NCBI RefSeq assembly: GCF_001043955.1
Contig: NZ_LABZ01000018.1
Location: 1-64,000, forward strand
Origin: Methylobacterium tarhaniae
GTDB lineage: Bacteria; Pseudomonadota; Alphaproteobacteria; Rhizobiales; Beijerinckiaceae
DNA: 64,000 nt
Direction: 5' to 3'
How positions within the stretch are numbered: position 1 is the first letter of the stretch; each line of letters begins with the position of its first letter. The notes beneath the pieces are model-generated. The model made no database searches. It was given only the letters and a program-made list of their open reading frames with translations, and was not told the origin of the DNA. Position numbers and translations under genes: made by a program. Below are positions 46,143-55,262 of this stretch, piece after piece.

Positions 46143-47654
46143 ATGGCGGACGGCATCAGCATCGAGATCGAATCCCTCGCCGCGTCCGGCGCGTCGGCCA
46201 AGCCAGGCGGCGACCTCGTGCTGTTCGTGGGCGAGGACCTCGCCCTCTCGCCGCGGGCCGCCGAGATCGCGGGGCCGGGTGCGGCCGAGCTGGTGGCCCG
46301 CGCGGCGGGCGTCGAGCGCTTCAAGGGCAAGGCGTCGAGCGCCCTCGTCCTCACCGCCCCGGCGGGCCTGTCGGTCGAGCGGCTGGTGGTGATCGGCACC
46401 GGCTCCGACGAAGCGGCCTCCCGCGACTGGGCAACGCTCGGCGGCTACACCGCCGGCAAGCTCGGCAGCCGTTCGGCGACGGTGGTGCTCGAATGGCCCG
46501 GCACCGCCCCCGGCTCCGACGAGGTCGCGGCCTTCTCGCTGGGTGCGCGGCTTCGCGCCTACAAGTTCGACCGCTACAAGAGCAAGAAGTCGCCCGAGGG
46601 CGAGGAGAATGGCGGGGGCGGGCGCCTGACCCTGCTGGTTCCCGAGAATGCCGGTCTGAAGAAGGCCCTTCGCGGGTCGGACGGGCTGGCCGAGGGCGTG
46701 ATCCTCGCGCGCGAGCTCGTCAACGAGCCGCCGAACGTCCTCGACCCGGAGGAATTCGCCCGCCGCGCCTCCGCGCTCGAGAAGCTCGGCGTCGAGATCG
46801 AGGTCCTCGACGAGAAGGACATGAAGAAGCTCGGCATGCGGGCCCTGCTCGCCGTCGCGCAGGGCTCGGCCAAGGAGGCCCGGGTCGTCATCATGCGCTG
46901 GAACGGGGCCGAGGATTCCTCCGAGGCGCCGGTGGCCTTCATCGGCAAGGGCGTGTGCTTCGATTCCGGCGGCATCTCCATCAAGGGGAGCGGCGGCATG
47001 GAGGACATGAAGGGCGACATGGCGGGCGCCGCCTGCGTGGTCGGCCTGATGCACGCGCTCGCCAGCCGCAAGGCCAAGGTGAACGCGCTCGGCGCCATCG
47101 GCCTCGTCGAGAACATGCCCGACGGCAAGGCCCAGCGCCCCGGCGACATCGTCACCTCGATGTCGGGCCAGACGATCGAGATCATCAACACCGATGCCGA
47201 GGGGCGGCTCGTCCTCGCCGACGTGCTCTGGCACGTGCAGCAGGCCTACCGCCCGCGCTTCATGATCGACCTCGCGACCCTGACGGGCGCGATCCTGGTG
47301 GCGCTCGGCCAGGAATATGCCGGCATGTTCTCGAACAACGACGAACTCGCTCAGCGCCTCTCGGCCGCCGGCGAGGCCACCGGCGAGAAGGTCTGGCGCA
47401 TGCCGATGACGCCCGGATTCGACAAGCTGATCGAGTCGAAATTCGCCGACATGAAGAACACCGGCGGCCGCCACGGCGGCTCGGCCACGGCGGCGCAGTT
47501 CCTGAAGCGCTACGTCAACGACGTGCCGTGGATCCACCTCGACATCGCAGGCGTCGGCATGGGCTCGCCGGCGACCGAGACCAACCGCTCCTGGGGTTCG
47601 GGCTGGGGCGTTCGCCTCCTCGACCGGCTCGTGCGCGACCATTACGAGGCGTGA
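46143..47654 (+). CDS. pepA: Leucyl aminopeptidase (M17)
   Basis: A 503-residue metallopeptidase removing N-terminal residues from peptides; cytosolic hexamer with two metal ions. The M17 signature [12 protein letters not shown] is present near 350, with metal and catalytic block [18 protein letters not shown] and [12 protein letters not shown]. Two-domain length is typical. Followed by a membrane protein gene whose GTG overlaps the pepA stop. Confidence 0.95.
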   Translation: MADGISIEIESLAASGASAKPGGDLVLFVGEDLALSPRAAEIAGPGAAELVARAAGVERFKGKASSALVLTAPAGLSVERLVVIGTGSDEAASRDWATLGGYTAGKLGSRSATVVLEWPGTAPGSDEVAAFSLGARLRAYKFDRYKSKKSPEGEENGGGGRLTLLVPENAGLKKALRGSDGLAEGVILARELVNEPPNVLDPEEFARRASALEKLGVEIEVLDEKDMKKLGMRALLAVAQGSAKEARVVIMRWNGAEDSSEAPVAFIGKGVCFDSGGISIKGSGGMEDMKGDMAGAACVVGLMHALASRKAKVNALGAIGLVENMPDGKAQRPGDIVTSMSGQTIEIINTDAEGRLVLADVLWHVQQAYRPRFMIDLATLTGAILVALGQEYAGMFSNNDELAQRLSAAGEATGEKVWRMPMTPGFDKLIESKFADMKNTGGRHGGSATAAQFLKRYVNDVPWIHLDIAGVGMGSPATETNRSWGSGWGVRLLDRLVRDHYEA

Positions 47655-48370
47655 GCGCCGTCGTCGCCGGCACCGCTCCCGTGGCCGCCCGGACGGGGCG
47701 CCTCGCCGCCGCGATCCCGCTCGCGGCGGCCCTCGCCGCGGTGGCGCTCGCCGCCGCATCCGGCGCGACGCAGGGCGGCCTGGCCTCGGCCGGCCTCGAC
47801 CCGTGGGTCTACGGCTTCTTCGCCGACCGCTACCCGCTGTTCTTCGCGGCCATCGCCTACGGGGCGGCCCAGGTGGCGCTCCTGCCCGTCTCCGCCCCCG
47901 GCTGGCGCGGCTGGCTCGGCGCGCTCCTCGGCCTCGCCCTGGTCCTCGGCCTGTCGCTGCACCCGACCTATGGCGGTCTCGTGCTGCGGGCCGGCTTCTC
48001 GGTCGGCGGCGTCGCCTTCCTGTCCGGGCAGACGATGGGGGTGGCGCAAGGCCTCGGGGCGATCGTGGCGGCTGTCGTCCTCGGGTCTGCCCTGGGCTTT
48101 CCGGCCCTCCTCGCCCGCGGCCTGCCGCGGCGGGGTGCTTGGCTGCGGTCCTGCGGCCTGGGGCTCCTGCGTTTCGCCGCCCTCGCCTGGGCGCTGGGCC
48201 TGCTGGCGGCTGCGCGGGATCTCGGCCTGGCGGGCTTCCCGCGCCTGCCCTTGTCCGGCGCGCAGGCGGCCCTGGCCGGGACCATCGTGCTCGCGGCGTT
48301 CCTGCCCCACACGATCTTCGGCCTGATCGGCCCCCGTGCGTCGGTTGAAACGACCCCGGGGAGAGGCTAA
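47651..48370 (+). CDS. Polytopic membrane protein of unknown function
   Basis: A 239-residue protein with six to seven hydrophobic segments spanning almost its whole length (about 20-42, 55-75, 82-103, 108-125, 133-155, 170-190, 205-228). No family recognised. The GTG start overlaps the pepA stop (GTGA at 47651-47654), so it is probably translated from the same message. Confidence 0.65.
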   Translation: MSAVVAGTAPVAARTGRLAAAIPLAAALAAVALAAASGATQGGLASAGLDPWVYGFFADRYPLFFAAIAYGAAQVALLPVSAPGWRGWLGALLGLALVLGLSLHPTYGGLVLRAGFSVGGVAFLSGQTMGVAQGLGAIVAAVVLGSALGFPALLARGLPRRGAWLRSCGLGLLRFAALAWALGLLAAARDLGLAGFPRLPLSGAQAALAGTIVLAAFLPHTIFGLIGPRASVETTPGRG

Positions 48371-48425
48371 CCGGAAGGAAAGCCGGAGCCCGTCGAGGTA
48401 TCCGGCGCCGGGGAGGGTGGAGTTC

Positions 48426-50156
48426 ATGGGCGAGGGTTCGACAGGCATGGGGTCGAGCGCGATGGAACCGAACGCCCCGCCGCGGCCCTGGCTCGCCGCC
48501 TATCCGGCCGGCGTCCCGGCGGAGATCGAGACGGGGAGCCTCGGCACCCTGGTCGAGCTGATCGAAACCGCCGCGCAACGCTTCGCCGACCGCCCGGCCA
48601 TCACCTGCTTCGGCGCCTCCCTGACCTTCGCCACCCTCCACCGGGAGGGCAGGGCGGTCGCGGCCTGGCTGCAGGCGCAGGGCATCGCCAAGGGCGACCG
48701 GGTCGCCATCATGATGCCGAACGTGCCGGCCTTTCCGATCGCGCTGGTCGGGGCGCTGCTCGCCGGCGCCACGGTGGTCAACGTCAACCCGCTCTACACC
48801 CCGCGCGAGCTGACCCACCAGATGCGCGATGCCGGCGCCCGGGTGCTCTTCGTGCTGGAGAACTTCTGCCACACGGTGGCCGAGGCGGTGCCGGAACTGC
48901 CCAGCCTCGAGCGGGTGGTGGTGGCCGGGGCCGGCGACGGCCTGGGGTTGAAGGGCTCGCTGATCACCCTGGCGGCGCGCCACATCAAGAAGGCGGTGCC
49001 GGCCTTCACCCTGCCGTCCGCGCGCCAGACTGCCTTCAAGGCGGTGCTCGCGGCCGGACGCCGCGCCGCCTTCCGGCCGGTCACGGTCGCCCCGGACGAC
49101 CTCGCCTTCCTGCAATATACCGGCGGCACCACCGGCGTATCGAAAGGGGCGATGCTCACCCATCGCAACGTCGCCGCCAATGTCGAGCAGAGCCGGGTCT
49201 GGTTCCGCATGCGCGACGACGAGGGGCCGGGCCGGGTGATGGTCACGGCCCTGCCGCTCTATCACATCTTCGCGCTGACCTGCTGCTTCTTCTTCATGAC
49301 GCGGCTCGGCGCCTGCTGCCTGCTGGTGCCGAACCCGCGTGACATCGGCGGCTTCGTGACGTTGCTGCGCAAGAGCCGCTTCACCAACCTGTCGGGCGTC
49401 AACACCCTGTTCAACGCCCTGCTCAACCACCCCGACATTGGCAGGGTGGATTGGTCGCGGCTCGAATACACCATCGCCGGCGGCATGGCGATGCAGGCGC
49501 CCGTGGCCCGGCGCTGGAAGGCCGTGACCGGCAAGCCGGTGATCGAGGGCTACGGCCTGTCGGAGACCTCGCCCGTGGTCTCCATCAACCCGCCCGACCT
49601 GCACGATTGGTCGGGCACCATCGGCTATCCGGCCCCCTCGACCGAGGTCTGCATCCGCGACGCCGCCGGCGCCACCCTGCCGATGGGCCAGCCCGGCGAG
49701 CTCTGCGTGCGCGGACCCCAGGTGATGGCCGGCTATTGGGGCAGGCCCGACGAGACCGCCCGGGCGATGACCCCGGACGGGTTCTTCCGCACCGGCGACA
49801 TCGCCGTGATCGAGCCCGACGGGCAGGTCCGCATCGTCGACCGGATGAAGGACATGATCCTGGTCTCAGGCTTCAACGTCTACCCGAACGAGGTCGAGGA
49901 CGTGCTCGCCGCCCATCCGGGCGTGCTCGAAGTGGCGGTGGTGGGCGAACCCGCGGCGGAGACCGGCGAGAGCGTCGTCGCCCACGTGGTCCGGCGCGAC
50001 CCCGACCTGACGGCCGAGTCCCTGCGGGCGCATGCCCGGGAGAGCCTCACCGCCTACAAGGTGCCCCGCCGCTTCGTCTTCCGCGACAGCCTGCCGAAGA
50101 CGAATGTCGGCAAGGTGCTGCGGCGGGCGCTGCGGGAGGGGGAGACGGCGGCGTAG
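48426..50156 (+). CDS. fadD: Long-chain fatty acid-CoA ligase family protein
   Basis: A 576-residue adenylate-forming enzyme activating a fatty acid with ATP and CoA. Motifs: P-loop-like YTGGTTGVSKGAMLTHRN (about 236-253), GYGLSETSPVVSINPP, GYWGRPDETARAMTPDGFFR and the hinge/catalytic DRMKDMILVSGFNVYPNEVE, with the terminal Lys in LPKTNVGKVLRR. Start ATG follows GGGTGGAG; residues upstream in the open frame look non-coding. fadD-type assignment is by overall similarity; chain-length preference is unknown. Converges with the sox operon. Confidence 0.88.
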   Translation: MGEGSTGMGSSAMEPNAPPRPWLAAYPAGVPAEIETGSLGTLVELIETAAQRFADRPAITCFGASLTFATLHREGRAVAAWLQAQGIAKGDRVAIMMPNVPAFPIALVGALLAGATVVNVNPLYTPRELTHQMRDAGARVLFVLENFCHTVAEAVPELPSLERVVVAGAGDGLGLKGSLITLAARHIKKAVPAFTLPSARQTAFKAVLAAGRRAAFRPVTVAPDDLAFLQYTGGTTGVSKGAMLTHRNVAANVEQSRVWFRMRDDEGPGRVMVTALPLYHIFALTCCFFFMTRLGACCLLVPNPRDIGGFVTLLRKSRFTNLSGVNTLFNALLNHPDIGRVDWSRLEYTIAGGMAMQAPVARRWKAVTGKPVIEGYGLSETSPVVSINPPDLHDWSGTIGYPAPSTEVCIRDAAGATLPMGQPGELCVRGPQVMAGYWGRPDETARAMTPDGFFRTGDIAVIEPDGQVRIVDRMKDMILVSGFNVYPNEVEDVLAAHPGVLEVAVVGEPAAETGESVVAHVVRRDPDLTAESLRAHARESLTAYKVPRRFVFRDSLPKTNVGKVLRRALREGETAA

Positions 50157-50171
50157 CATTCCGGCCCCGGG

Positions 50172-50302
50172 CCCTCCCCCTCTGCGGGGGAGGGTGCCGG
50201 ATGAGGCGGAACCATGCTGACAGGCGCCATACTTGGCGCCGTCGCGCTGCCCCTCTCCCGGCCTGCTCCGCAGGCCACCCTCCCCCGCGGAGGGGGGGAG
50301 GG
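50172..50302. repeat. Mosaic of four hairpins between fadD and soxZ
   Basis: Two hairpins at the ends share the same 9-bp stem CCCTCCCCC/GGGGGAGGG (50172-50194 and 50278-50302). Between them lie palindromes GGCGCC-ATACTT-GGCGCC (50223-50240) and GGCCTGC-TCC-GCAGGCC (50260-50276). The arrangement is typical of composite palindromic repeats; it also sits where both converging transcripts must end. Confidence 0.75.
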
Positions 50303-50317
50303 TTCAGGGCGCGCGCC

Positions 50318-50644
50318 TCACCCCACGGTGATCCCCACCTCCTCGGTCTGCGAGAATCCGTTATCCCCCGTCCAGGTGAAGCGCAGCGTTCCCGTTTTCG
50401 TCGCCACGGTGGTGAAGGTGAGGTACGGGTTGGCGGCGCTCGCCGGTGACAGCTCGGCGCGAAAGACCTCCTCGCCGTCATAGGAACAGACGAACTCGGT
50501 GATGATGTTGCGCGGGATCAGGCGGCCGTCCTGCCCTGGGCGGTAGCCGGTCTCCATCGGGTGCGAGATCAGGGTCTTGATCTCGATCACCGCACCCGCC
50601 TTGGCGGTCTTCGGCAGGTTGATGAGGGCGCGGGCCATCGTCAC
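50318..50644 (-). CDS. soxZ: SoxZ, sulfur-compound carrier subunit
   Basis: A 108-residue SoxZ with immunoglobulin-like fold: ARALINLPKTAKAGAVIEIK, TLISHPMETGYRPGQDGRLI, YLTFTTVATKTGTLRFTWTG. SoxZ pairs with SoxY in the periplasm; SoxY carries the sulfur intermediate on a C-terminal cysteine. The GTG start overlaps the soxY stop (GTGA at 50641-50644). No signal peptide; co-export with the Tat-dependent SoxY is usual for the family. Last gene of the seven-gene operon. Confidence 0.93.
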   Translation of the reverse strand: MTMARALINLPKTAKAGAVIEIKTLISHPMETGYRPGQDGRLIPRNIITEFVCSYDGEEVFRAELSPASAANPYLTFTTVATKTGTLRFTWTGDNGFSQTEEVGITVG

Positions 50645-51129
50645 GATCCTTCCACGCAGGCCGCAAGCGTGACGATCGCGTCGGCGGTCGCGGACCAGAA
50701 GGTGCCGTCGCGCATCTCCGCGATGGCGGTGATGGTCTGGGAATCGGCCAGGCGAATCCGGGTGTTGATGGCCGCGCGGCCGGCCCGCGGGCCGAGATGC
50801 AGCGTCACGACGTGAGGCTGCGGGTTCTTGTCGTTGAACACCGCGATGCGGCGGACGAAGTCCGTCTCGCTCATCGGGCTCTCGACGGTGATCGCCAGCG
50901 GCACGGTGTTGCCGTTCTCGACCAGCGGCGGCATGTCGAGGTGGATCCGGCCCGCCTGGACCGTGGCGCCGCCGGTGAAGCGGCGGATCGCCTCCACGGT
51001 GGCCTCCCGGCTCGGCCGGATGATCGCGGCAGCGCCTGGGCGCACCAGCGCGACGGTGAGCAGGCCGGCGCCCCCGGCGAGGATCGTGCGGCGATGGAGC
51101 CTCGCGCCGTTCGTTGCGCGTATCGTCAT
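50641..51129 (-). CDS. soxY: SoxY, sulfur-compound carrier with variant C-terminus
   Basis: A 162-residue protein with Tat-type signal (LHRRTILAGGAGLLTVALVR, residues about 11-30). The body matches SoxY (PLVENGNTVPLAITVESPMS, HVVTLHLGPRAGRAAINTRI). Canonical SoxY ends with a Gly-Gly-Cys-Gly motif carrying the substrate; here the tail is TLAACVEGS with Cys158, so the cysteine is kept but the glycine flanks are not. Its ATG overlaps the soxX stop (ATGA). Confidence 0.9.
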   Translation of the reverse strand: MTIRATNGARLHRRTILAGGAGLLTVALVRPGAAAIIRPSREATVEAIRRFTGGATVQAGRIHLDMPPLVENGNTVPLAITVESPMSETDFVRRIAVFNDKNPQPHVVTLHLGPRAGRAAINTRIRLADSQTITAIAEMRDGTFWSATADAIVTLAACVEGS

Positions 51130-51557
51130 GGCGTCCCGCGCCCTCCTTTCAGGGTGACGAGATAGGCGATCACGTCCTCGATCTCGCCCACCTCCAGCAC
51201 CGGCCGGCCGCGCCAGGCTGCCGCGACCTGCGCGCCGTCGACCCGGTAATAGGAGGGCATCAGGGTTGCCGGGTTCAAGATGCGCCCGTCGACGAGCCGC
51301 AGCCGCAGCTGCCCCTCCGTGAGCCGCGCTCCCACGTCAGAGAGGTCGGGCCCGAGATCGCCGGCCGGGGCGCCGCCGCCGAGGCCGGTATGGCAGAGCG
51401 GGCACAGGCCCTTGCGGGTGTCGGTGGCGATCACTCGGCCGCGCTCGGCATCGCCGGTGCGCCCGTCGAGCGGCAGCGGAATCGCGTCGCCGACGACCGT
51501 CACCGGAGCGAGGGCGGTCTGGGTGAGGGCGAGAAGCACGGCAGCCCGTCGCCTCAC
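51126..51557 (-). CDS. soxX: SoxX-type monoheme cytochrome c
   Basis: A 143-residue periplasmic cytochrome: signal peptide (residues 4-20), haem site CPLCH (Cys52, Cys55, His56) and Met100 as the distal ligand in LMPSYYRVDG. The MPSYY block and length fit SoxX. SoxX normally pairs with SoxA to ligate substrate onto SoxY; no soxA is in the window. The GTG start overlaps the upstream flavoprotein stop (GTGA at 51554-51557). Confidence 0.82.
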   Translation of the reverse strand: MRRRAAVLLALTQTALAPVTVVGDAIPLPLDGRTGDAERGRVIATDTRKGLCPLCHTGLGGGAPAGDLGPDLSDVGARLTEGQLRLRLVDGRILNPATLMPSYYRVDGAQVAAAWRGRPVLEVGEIEDVIAYLVTLKGGRGTP

Positions 51558-52810
51558 CCGAACACCGCGGCGGTGATGGTGCGGTACCAGTCCTCGGCGT
51601 AAGCGGCTTCCTGGCGCCGCACGGAATCGGGGGCGTCGACCGGGCTGGTGCCGCCGGCGCCCTCGATATCGGCGAGCACGCCCTTGTCCGGGTGGTACAC
51701 CCCGGCGACCGAGATGCCGTAGCCCGGCGCGACCAGGCTGTAGCAGGTGTTGATCAGCTTCGGGGCCGAGGGTGTCCGCTCGGCCAGGAGGTCGATCACG
51801 GCCTCGGCGCAGACCTTGGCCTGCGCGTTGGCCGCGAAGGCGGATTTCGGCATCGCCCCGGCAATGGCCGCGTCGCCGACGACGTGGATCCGCGGCATTA
51901 GGCGCGATTCGAAGGTGACCGGGTCGACCGGGCACCAGCCCGAGCGGTCGGCGACGCCGGCCTGCGCGGCGATCGGCGCCGCCCGCTGGGGCGGGATGAT
52001 GCAGGCGACGTCGGCCTTGTAGGTCTCGAAATCGGTCGCGACGCTCATCTCGCCCGGATCGACCGCGGTGACCTGACCGCCCGAGGCGAGCGGCACGTAT
52101 TCCAGGGTACCGGGATAGAGCGCCTTCCAGGCGGATTCGAACAGCTTCTGCTTCGAGAACGTGTCCTTGGCGTCGAGCACGATCAGCTTGGCGCGGGGCT
52201 TCCGGGTCTTGAGGAACCAGGCGATCAGGCTTGCCCGCTCGTAGGGCCCGGGCGGGCAGCGATAGGGATTGCCCGGCACCGACAGGACCACCGTCCCGCC
52301 CTCGGGCATCGCGGCGAGCTGGCGGGCCAGCAACTCGGTCTGTGCCCCGGCCTTCCAGGCATGCGGCATCACCCCGGCGGCGGCCGCGTCGTAGCCCGAC
52401 AGGGCATCGAAGCGCAGGGCGATCCCGGGCGAGAGGATCAGCCGGTCGTAGTCGAGGGTGGTGCCGTCGGCGAGGCGCACCTGCCGGGTGGCGCCGTCGA
52501 CCGCCTCGGCGCTGGTGCGGGCCAGGGTCACGCCGCTCGCCCGCACGCCCTCGTAGCCGAACGCTTGCGCCGATAGGGGGCGAAGACCTGCGATCACCTC
52601 GTTGCTGAACGGGCAGGCGAGGTAAGTCTCCGCCGGTTCGACCAGGGTGACGGCGAGGCCGGCCCGGTGCAGGACCCGCGCGGCGGTGGCGCCGCCGAAG
52701 CCCCCGCCGACGACGACGACGCGCCCGCGCGCACCCTGCGCCAGGGCGGGACGGGGGAGAGTGGCGGCGGCGAGCCCCGCGAGCACGGCGCGGCGGCCGA
52801 TCCCGGTCAC
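51554..52810 (-). CDS. Flavocytochrome c sulfide dehydrogenase flavoprotein subunit (FccB/SoxF-like)
   Basis: A 418-residue periplasmic flavoprotein with Tat-type signal (MTGIGRRAVLAGLAAA). The FAD motif RVVVVGGGFGGATAARVLHR spans 30-49. Cys66 in YLACPFSN corresponds to the cysteine that binds FAD covalently in Chromatium FccB, and Cys185 (RCPPGPYERAS) and Cys356 (NTCYSLVAPGYG) to its redox-active pair. All three keep the FccB pattern, implying sulfide (or related sulfur) oxidation passing electrons to cytochrome c. GTG start overlaps the upstream cytochrome stop by GTGA. Confidence 0.88.
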   Translation of the reverse strand: MTGIGRRAVLAGLAAATLPRPALAQGARGRVVVVGGGFGGATAARVLHRAGLAVTLVEPAETYLACPFSNEVIAGLRPLSAQAFGYEGVRASGVTLARTSAEAVDGATRQVRLADGTTLDYDRLILSPGIALRFDALSGYDAAAAGVMPHAWKAGAQTELLARQLAAMPEGGTVVLSVPGNPYRCPPGPYERASLIAWFLKTRKPRAKLIVLDAKDTFSKQKLFESAWKALYPGTLEYVPLASGGQVTAVDPGEMSVATDFETYKADVACIIPPQRAAPIAAQAGVADRSGWCPVDPVTFESRLMPRIHVVGDAAIAGAMPKSAFAANAQAKVCAEAVIDLLAERTPSAPKLINTCYSLVAPGYGISVAGVYHPDKGVLADIEGAGGTSPVDAPDSVRRQEAAYAEDWYRTITAAVFG

Positions 52811-53070
52811 TGGCCACCTCCCGCGAGCCACGCGGCGATCGCCCGGCTCTCGTCTTCCGAAAAGCCCTTGGCGATGCGGTTCATCACCGTGGCGGGCCGG
52901 GCCCCGGTCCGGAACGCCGCGAGCGAGGACGCGATGTCCTCGGCCGTGTGGCCGGACAGGCTCGGCACCGCGCCACCCGGGGCGCCGTGGCACCCCGAGC
53001 AGGACGAGGCGCCCGGCGGCGCGGCCGCCGCCGGGGTCGCGAGCAGCAGGAGCAGGAGACCGGTCCTCAC
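52807..53070 (-). CDS. Monoheme cytochrome c, FccA-like
   Basis: An 87-residue exported cytochrome: signal peptide (residues 3-17), haem site CSGCH (Cys24, Cys27, His28) and Met63 (TVMNRIAKGF) as distal ligand. The NRIAKGFSEDE segment resembles half of the diheme FccA. Located between the molybdenum hydroxylase large subunit and FccB-like flavoprotein, it could accept electrons from either. GTG start overlaps the upstream stop by GTGA at 53067-53070. Confidence 0.82.
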   Translation of the reverse strand: MRTGLLLLLLATPAAAAPPGASSCSGCHGAPGGAVPSLSGHTAEDIASSLAAFRTGARPATVMNRIAKGFSEDESRAIAAWLAGGGQ

Positions 53071-55250
53071 GCGCGCTTCAGGTCCGTGCGGCTCGCCGGG
53101 ATCTGCCGCACCCGTTTGCCGGTGGCGGCGAAGACCGCGTTGAGCACGGCGGGCGCCGCCACCGCGATGGTCGGCTCGCCGACGCCGCCGATGAAGCCGC
53201 CGGACGGCATCAGGATCGCGTCCACCGCCGGCATCTCGTCGAGGCGCAGGACCGGGTAGGAATCGAAGTTGGTCTGCTCGATCCGGCCGTCCTTCACCGT
53301 GCACTCGCCGTAGAGCGCCGCCGACAAGCCGTAGACGAAGGAGCCGGCGACCTGCGCCTCGATCTGCTGCGGGTTGATCGCCACGCCCGGATCGGTGGCG
53401 GCGACGATGCGGTGGACCTTGATCCTGCCGTCGTCGCCGACCGACACTTCCGCCGCGGCGGCCACGTAGCTGCCGAAGCCCATGATCTGCGCCAGCCCCC
53501 GGTGCACGCCCGAGGGCGGCTTCGTGTCCCAGCCGATCCGCTCGGCCACCGCGTTCAGCACGGCGAGGTGCCTGGGGTGCTTCTCCATCAGCTTGCGCCG
53601 GAAGGCGAGCGGGTCTTGGCCTGCCGCATGCGCCACCTCGTCGAGGAAGCATTCGAGGTAGATCGCGTTCGGGTTGGTGTTCACCCCGCGCCAGAAGCCC
53701 GGGATGATCGGCGGATTGCGCATCGCGTGATCGATGAGCAGGTTCGGGATCGTGTAGCCGATCGCCGCCTCCGCCCCGCCGGGATTGAGGCCCTGGAACA
53801 CCACCGGGTCCTTGCCGTCGGCACCGAGCCGTCCCGGGATGATGCCGGCCAGGATCGACTGGCCGGAGATCCGCATGTGCAGGCCGGTGAGGTTGCCGGA
53901 TTCGTCGAGGGCCGCCCGCATCCGGCACTGGGTGACCGGGTGGTAGCGGCCGTGGGTCATGTCCTCCTCGCGGGTCCAGATCAGCTTGACCGGGGTGCCG
54001 GGGAGTTCCTTCGCGATCAGCACCGCCTGGCGCACCCAGTCGTGGGTGGCGCCGCGCCGGCCGAAGCCGCCGCCGAGATGGATCTTGTGGACGTCGCACT
54101 GGCGGGCCGAGAGCCCGGCGGCCTCGGCCGTCGCGGCGAGCGCCGCCTCGCCGTTCTGGGTCGGGGTCCAGACCTCGCACCGTTCCGGCGTCCAGCGCGC
54201 CGTGGCGTTCATCGGCTCCATCGTGGCGTGGTTCTGGAACGGGTAGGCGTAGGTCGCCTCGACCACCTTGGCGGCCCCTTTCAGCGCGGCGCCCGCATCG
54301 CCGGCCTTGTTGCCGACGAAGGCCTCGGGCGCGTCGAGGCCCTCCTTCAGCATCGCGGCGATCGTCTCGCTCGACACCTTGGCGTTCGGGCCCTCGTCCC
54401 AGACGATCGGCAGCGCCTCGACCGCCGTCTTGGCGCGCCAGAACGTGTCGGCCACCACCGCCACCGCGCTGTCGCCGACCCGCACCACCTTGCGCACGCC
54501 GGGCATCTTTTCCACGGCGGAGCTATCGACGCTCTTCACCGTGCCGCCGACCACCGGGCAGTCGCGGATGGCGGCGTTGAGCATCCCCGGGAGCGTCAGG
54601 TCTATACCGTAGACCTGGGAGCCGTCGGTCTTCTCCAGCGTGTCGAGGCGCTTCACCGGCTTGCCGGCGATGATCCAGTCCTTCGGATCCTTGAGGACCA
54701 CGTCCTTCGGCGGATCCATCCGGCCGGCGGCGCCCGCGACCTTGCCGAAGGTGGTGGAGCGGCCGGAAGCCGGATGGCTGATCGTCCCCTTCTCGACCCG
54801 GCACTCGCCGGGCGGGACGGTCCATTCCTGGGCGGCGGCCGCGACCAGCATGGTGCGGGCGGCGGCCCCGCCCTGGCGCACCGCGACGTAGGATTCGCGG
54901 ATGCCGCGGCTGCCGCCGGTGGAGAAATCGCCCCAGGCGCGGTTGCGGGCGAGATTCTGGCCCGGCGTCGGGTACTCGGTGGTGACGCGGGCCCAGTCGC
55001 AACCGAGCTCCTCGGCGACGAGCTGGGCGAGGCCGGTCAGCGTGCCCTGACCCATCTCCGAGCGGGCGATGCGGATCACCACGGTCTCGTCCGGGCGCAC
55101 CACCACCCAGGCGTTGACCTCAGGGGCGCCCGCGGCGGGCGCGGCCGCGGCGCCGGGCAGGTCGAAGCCGAGCGCCAGGCCGCCGGCCGCGGCGGCGGAG
55201 CCGGCGAGGAAGAATCGGCGCGACAGGGCGGGGGAGGCAGTCATGGTCAT
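53067..55250 (-). CDS. Molybdenum hydroxylase large subunit (IorB / xanthine dehydrogenase family)
   Basis: A 727-residue periplasmic molybdopterin-cytosine-dinucleotide-type enzyme with Tat signal SRRFFLAGSAAAAGG. It matches isoquinoline 1-oxidoreductase beta/aldehyde oxidoreductase-like proteins: ARSEMGQGTLTGLAQLVAEE, HLGGGFGRRGATHDWVRQAV, AQDPLAFRRKLMEKHP, and the catalytic Glu692 in GVGEPTIAVA. Partner is the [2Fe-2S] subunit 12 bases upstream. Substrate may be an aldehyde or N-heterocycle; the coupling with sulfur-oxidation genes is unexpected. Confidence 0.9.
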   Translation of the reverse strand: MTMTASPALSRRFFLAGSAAAAGGLALGFDLPGAAAAPAAGAPEVNAWVVVRPDETVVIRIARSEMGQGTLTGLAQLVAEELGCDWARVTTEYPTPGQNLARNRAWGDFSTGGSRGIRESYVAVRQGGAAARTMLVAAAAQEWTVPPGECRVEKGTISHPASGRSTTFGKVAGAAGRMDPPKDVVLKDPKDWIIAGKPVKRLDTLEKTDGSQVYGIDLTLPGMLNAAIRDCPVVGGTVKSVDSSAVEKMPGVRKVVRVGDSAVAVVADTFWRAKTAVEALPIVWDEGPNAKVSSETIAAMLKEGLDAPEAFVGNKAGDAGAALKGAAKVVEATYAYPFQNHATMEPMNATARWTPERCEVWTPTQNGEAALAATAEAAGLSARQCDVHKIHLGGGFGRRGATHDWVRQAVLIAKELPGTPVKLIWTREEDMTHGRYHPVTQCRMRAALDESGNLTGLHMRISGQSILAGIIPGRLGADGKDPVVFQGLNPGGAEAAIGYTIPNLLIDHAMRNPPIIPGFWRGVNTNPNAIYLECFLDEVAHAAGQDPLAFRRKLMEKHPRHLAVLNAVAERIGWDTKPPSGVHRGLAQIMGFGSYVAAAAEVSVGDDGRIKVHRIVAATDPGVAINPQQIEAQVAGSFVYGLSAALYGECTVKDGRIEQTNFDSYPVLRLDEMPAVDAILMPSGGFIGGVGEPTIAVAAPAVLNAVFAATGKRVRQIPASRTDLKRA

Positions 55251-55262
55251 GTGGGCCTCCCG

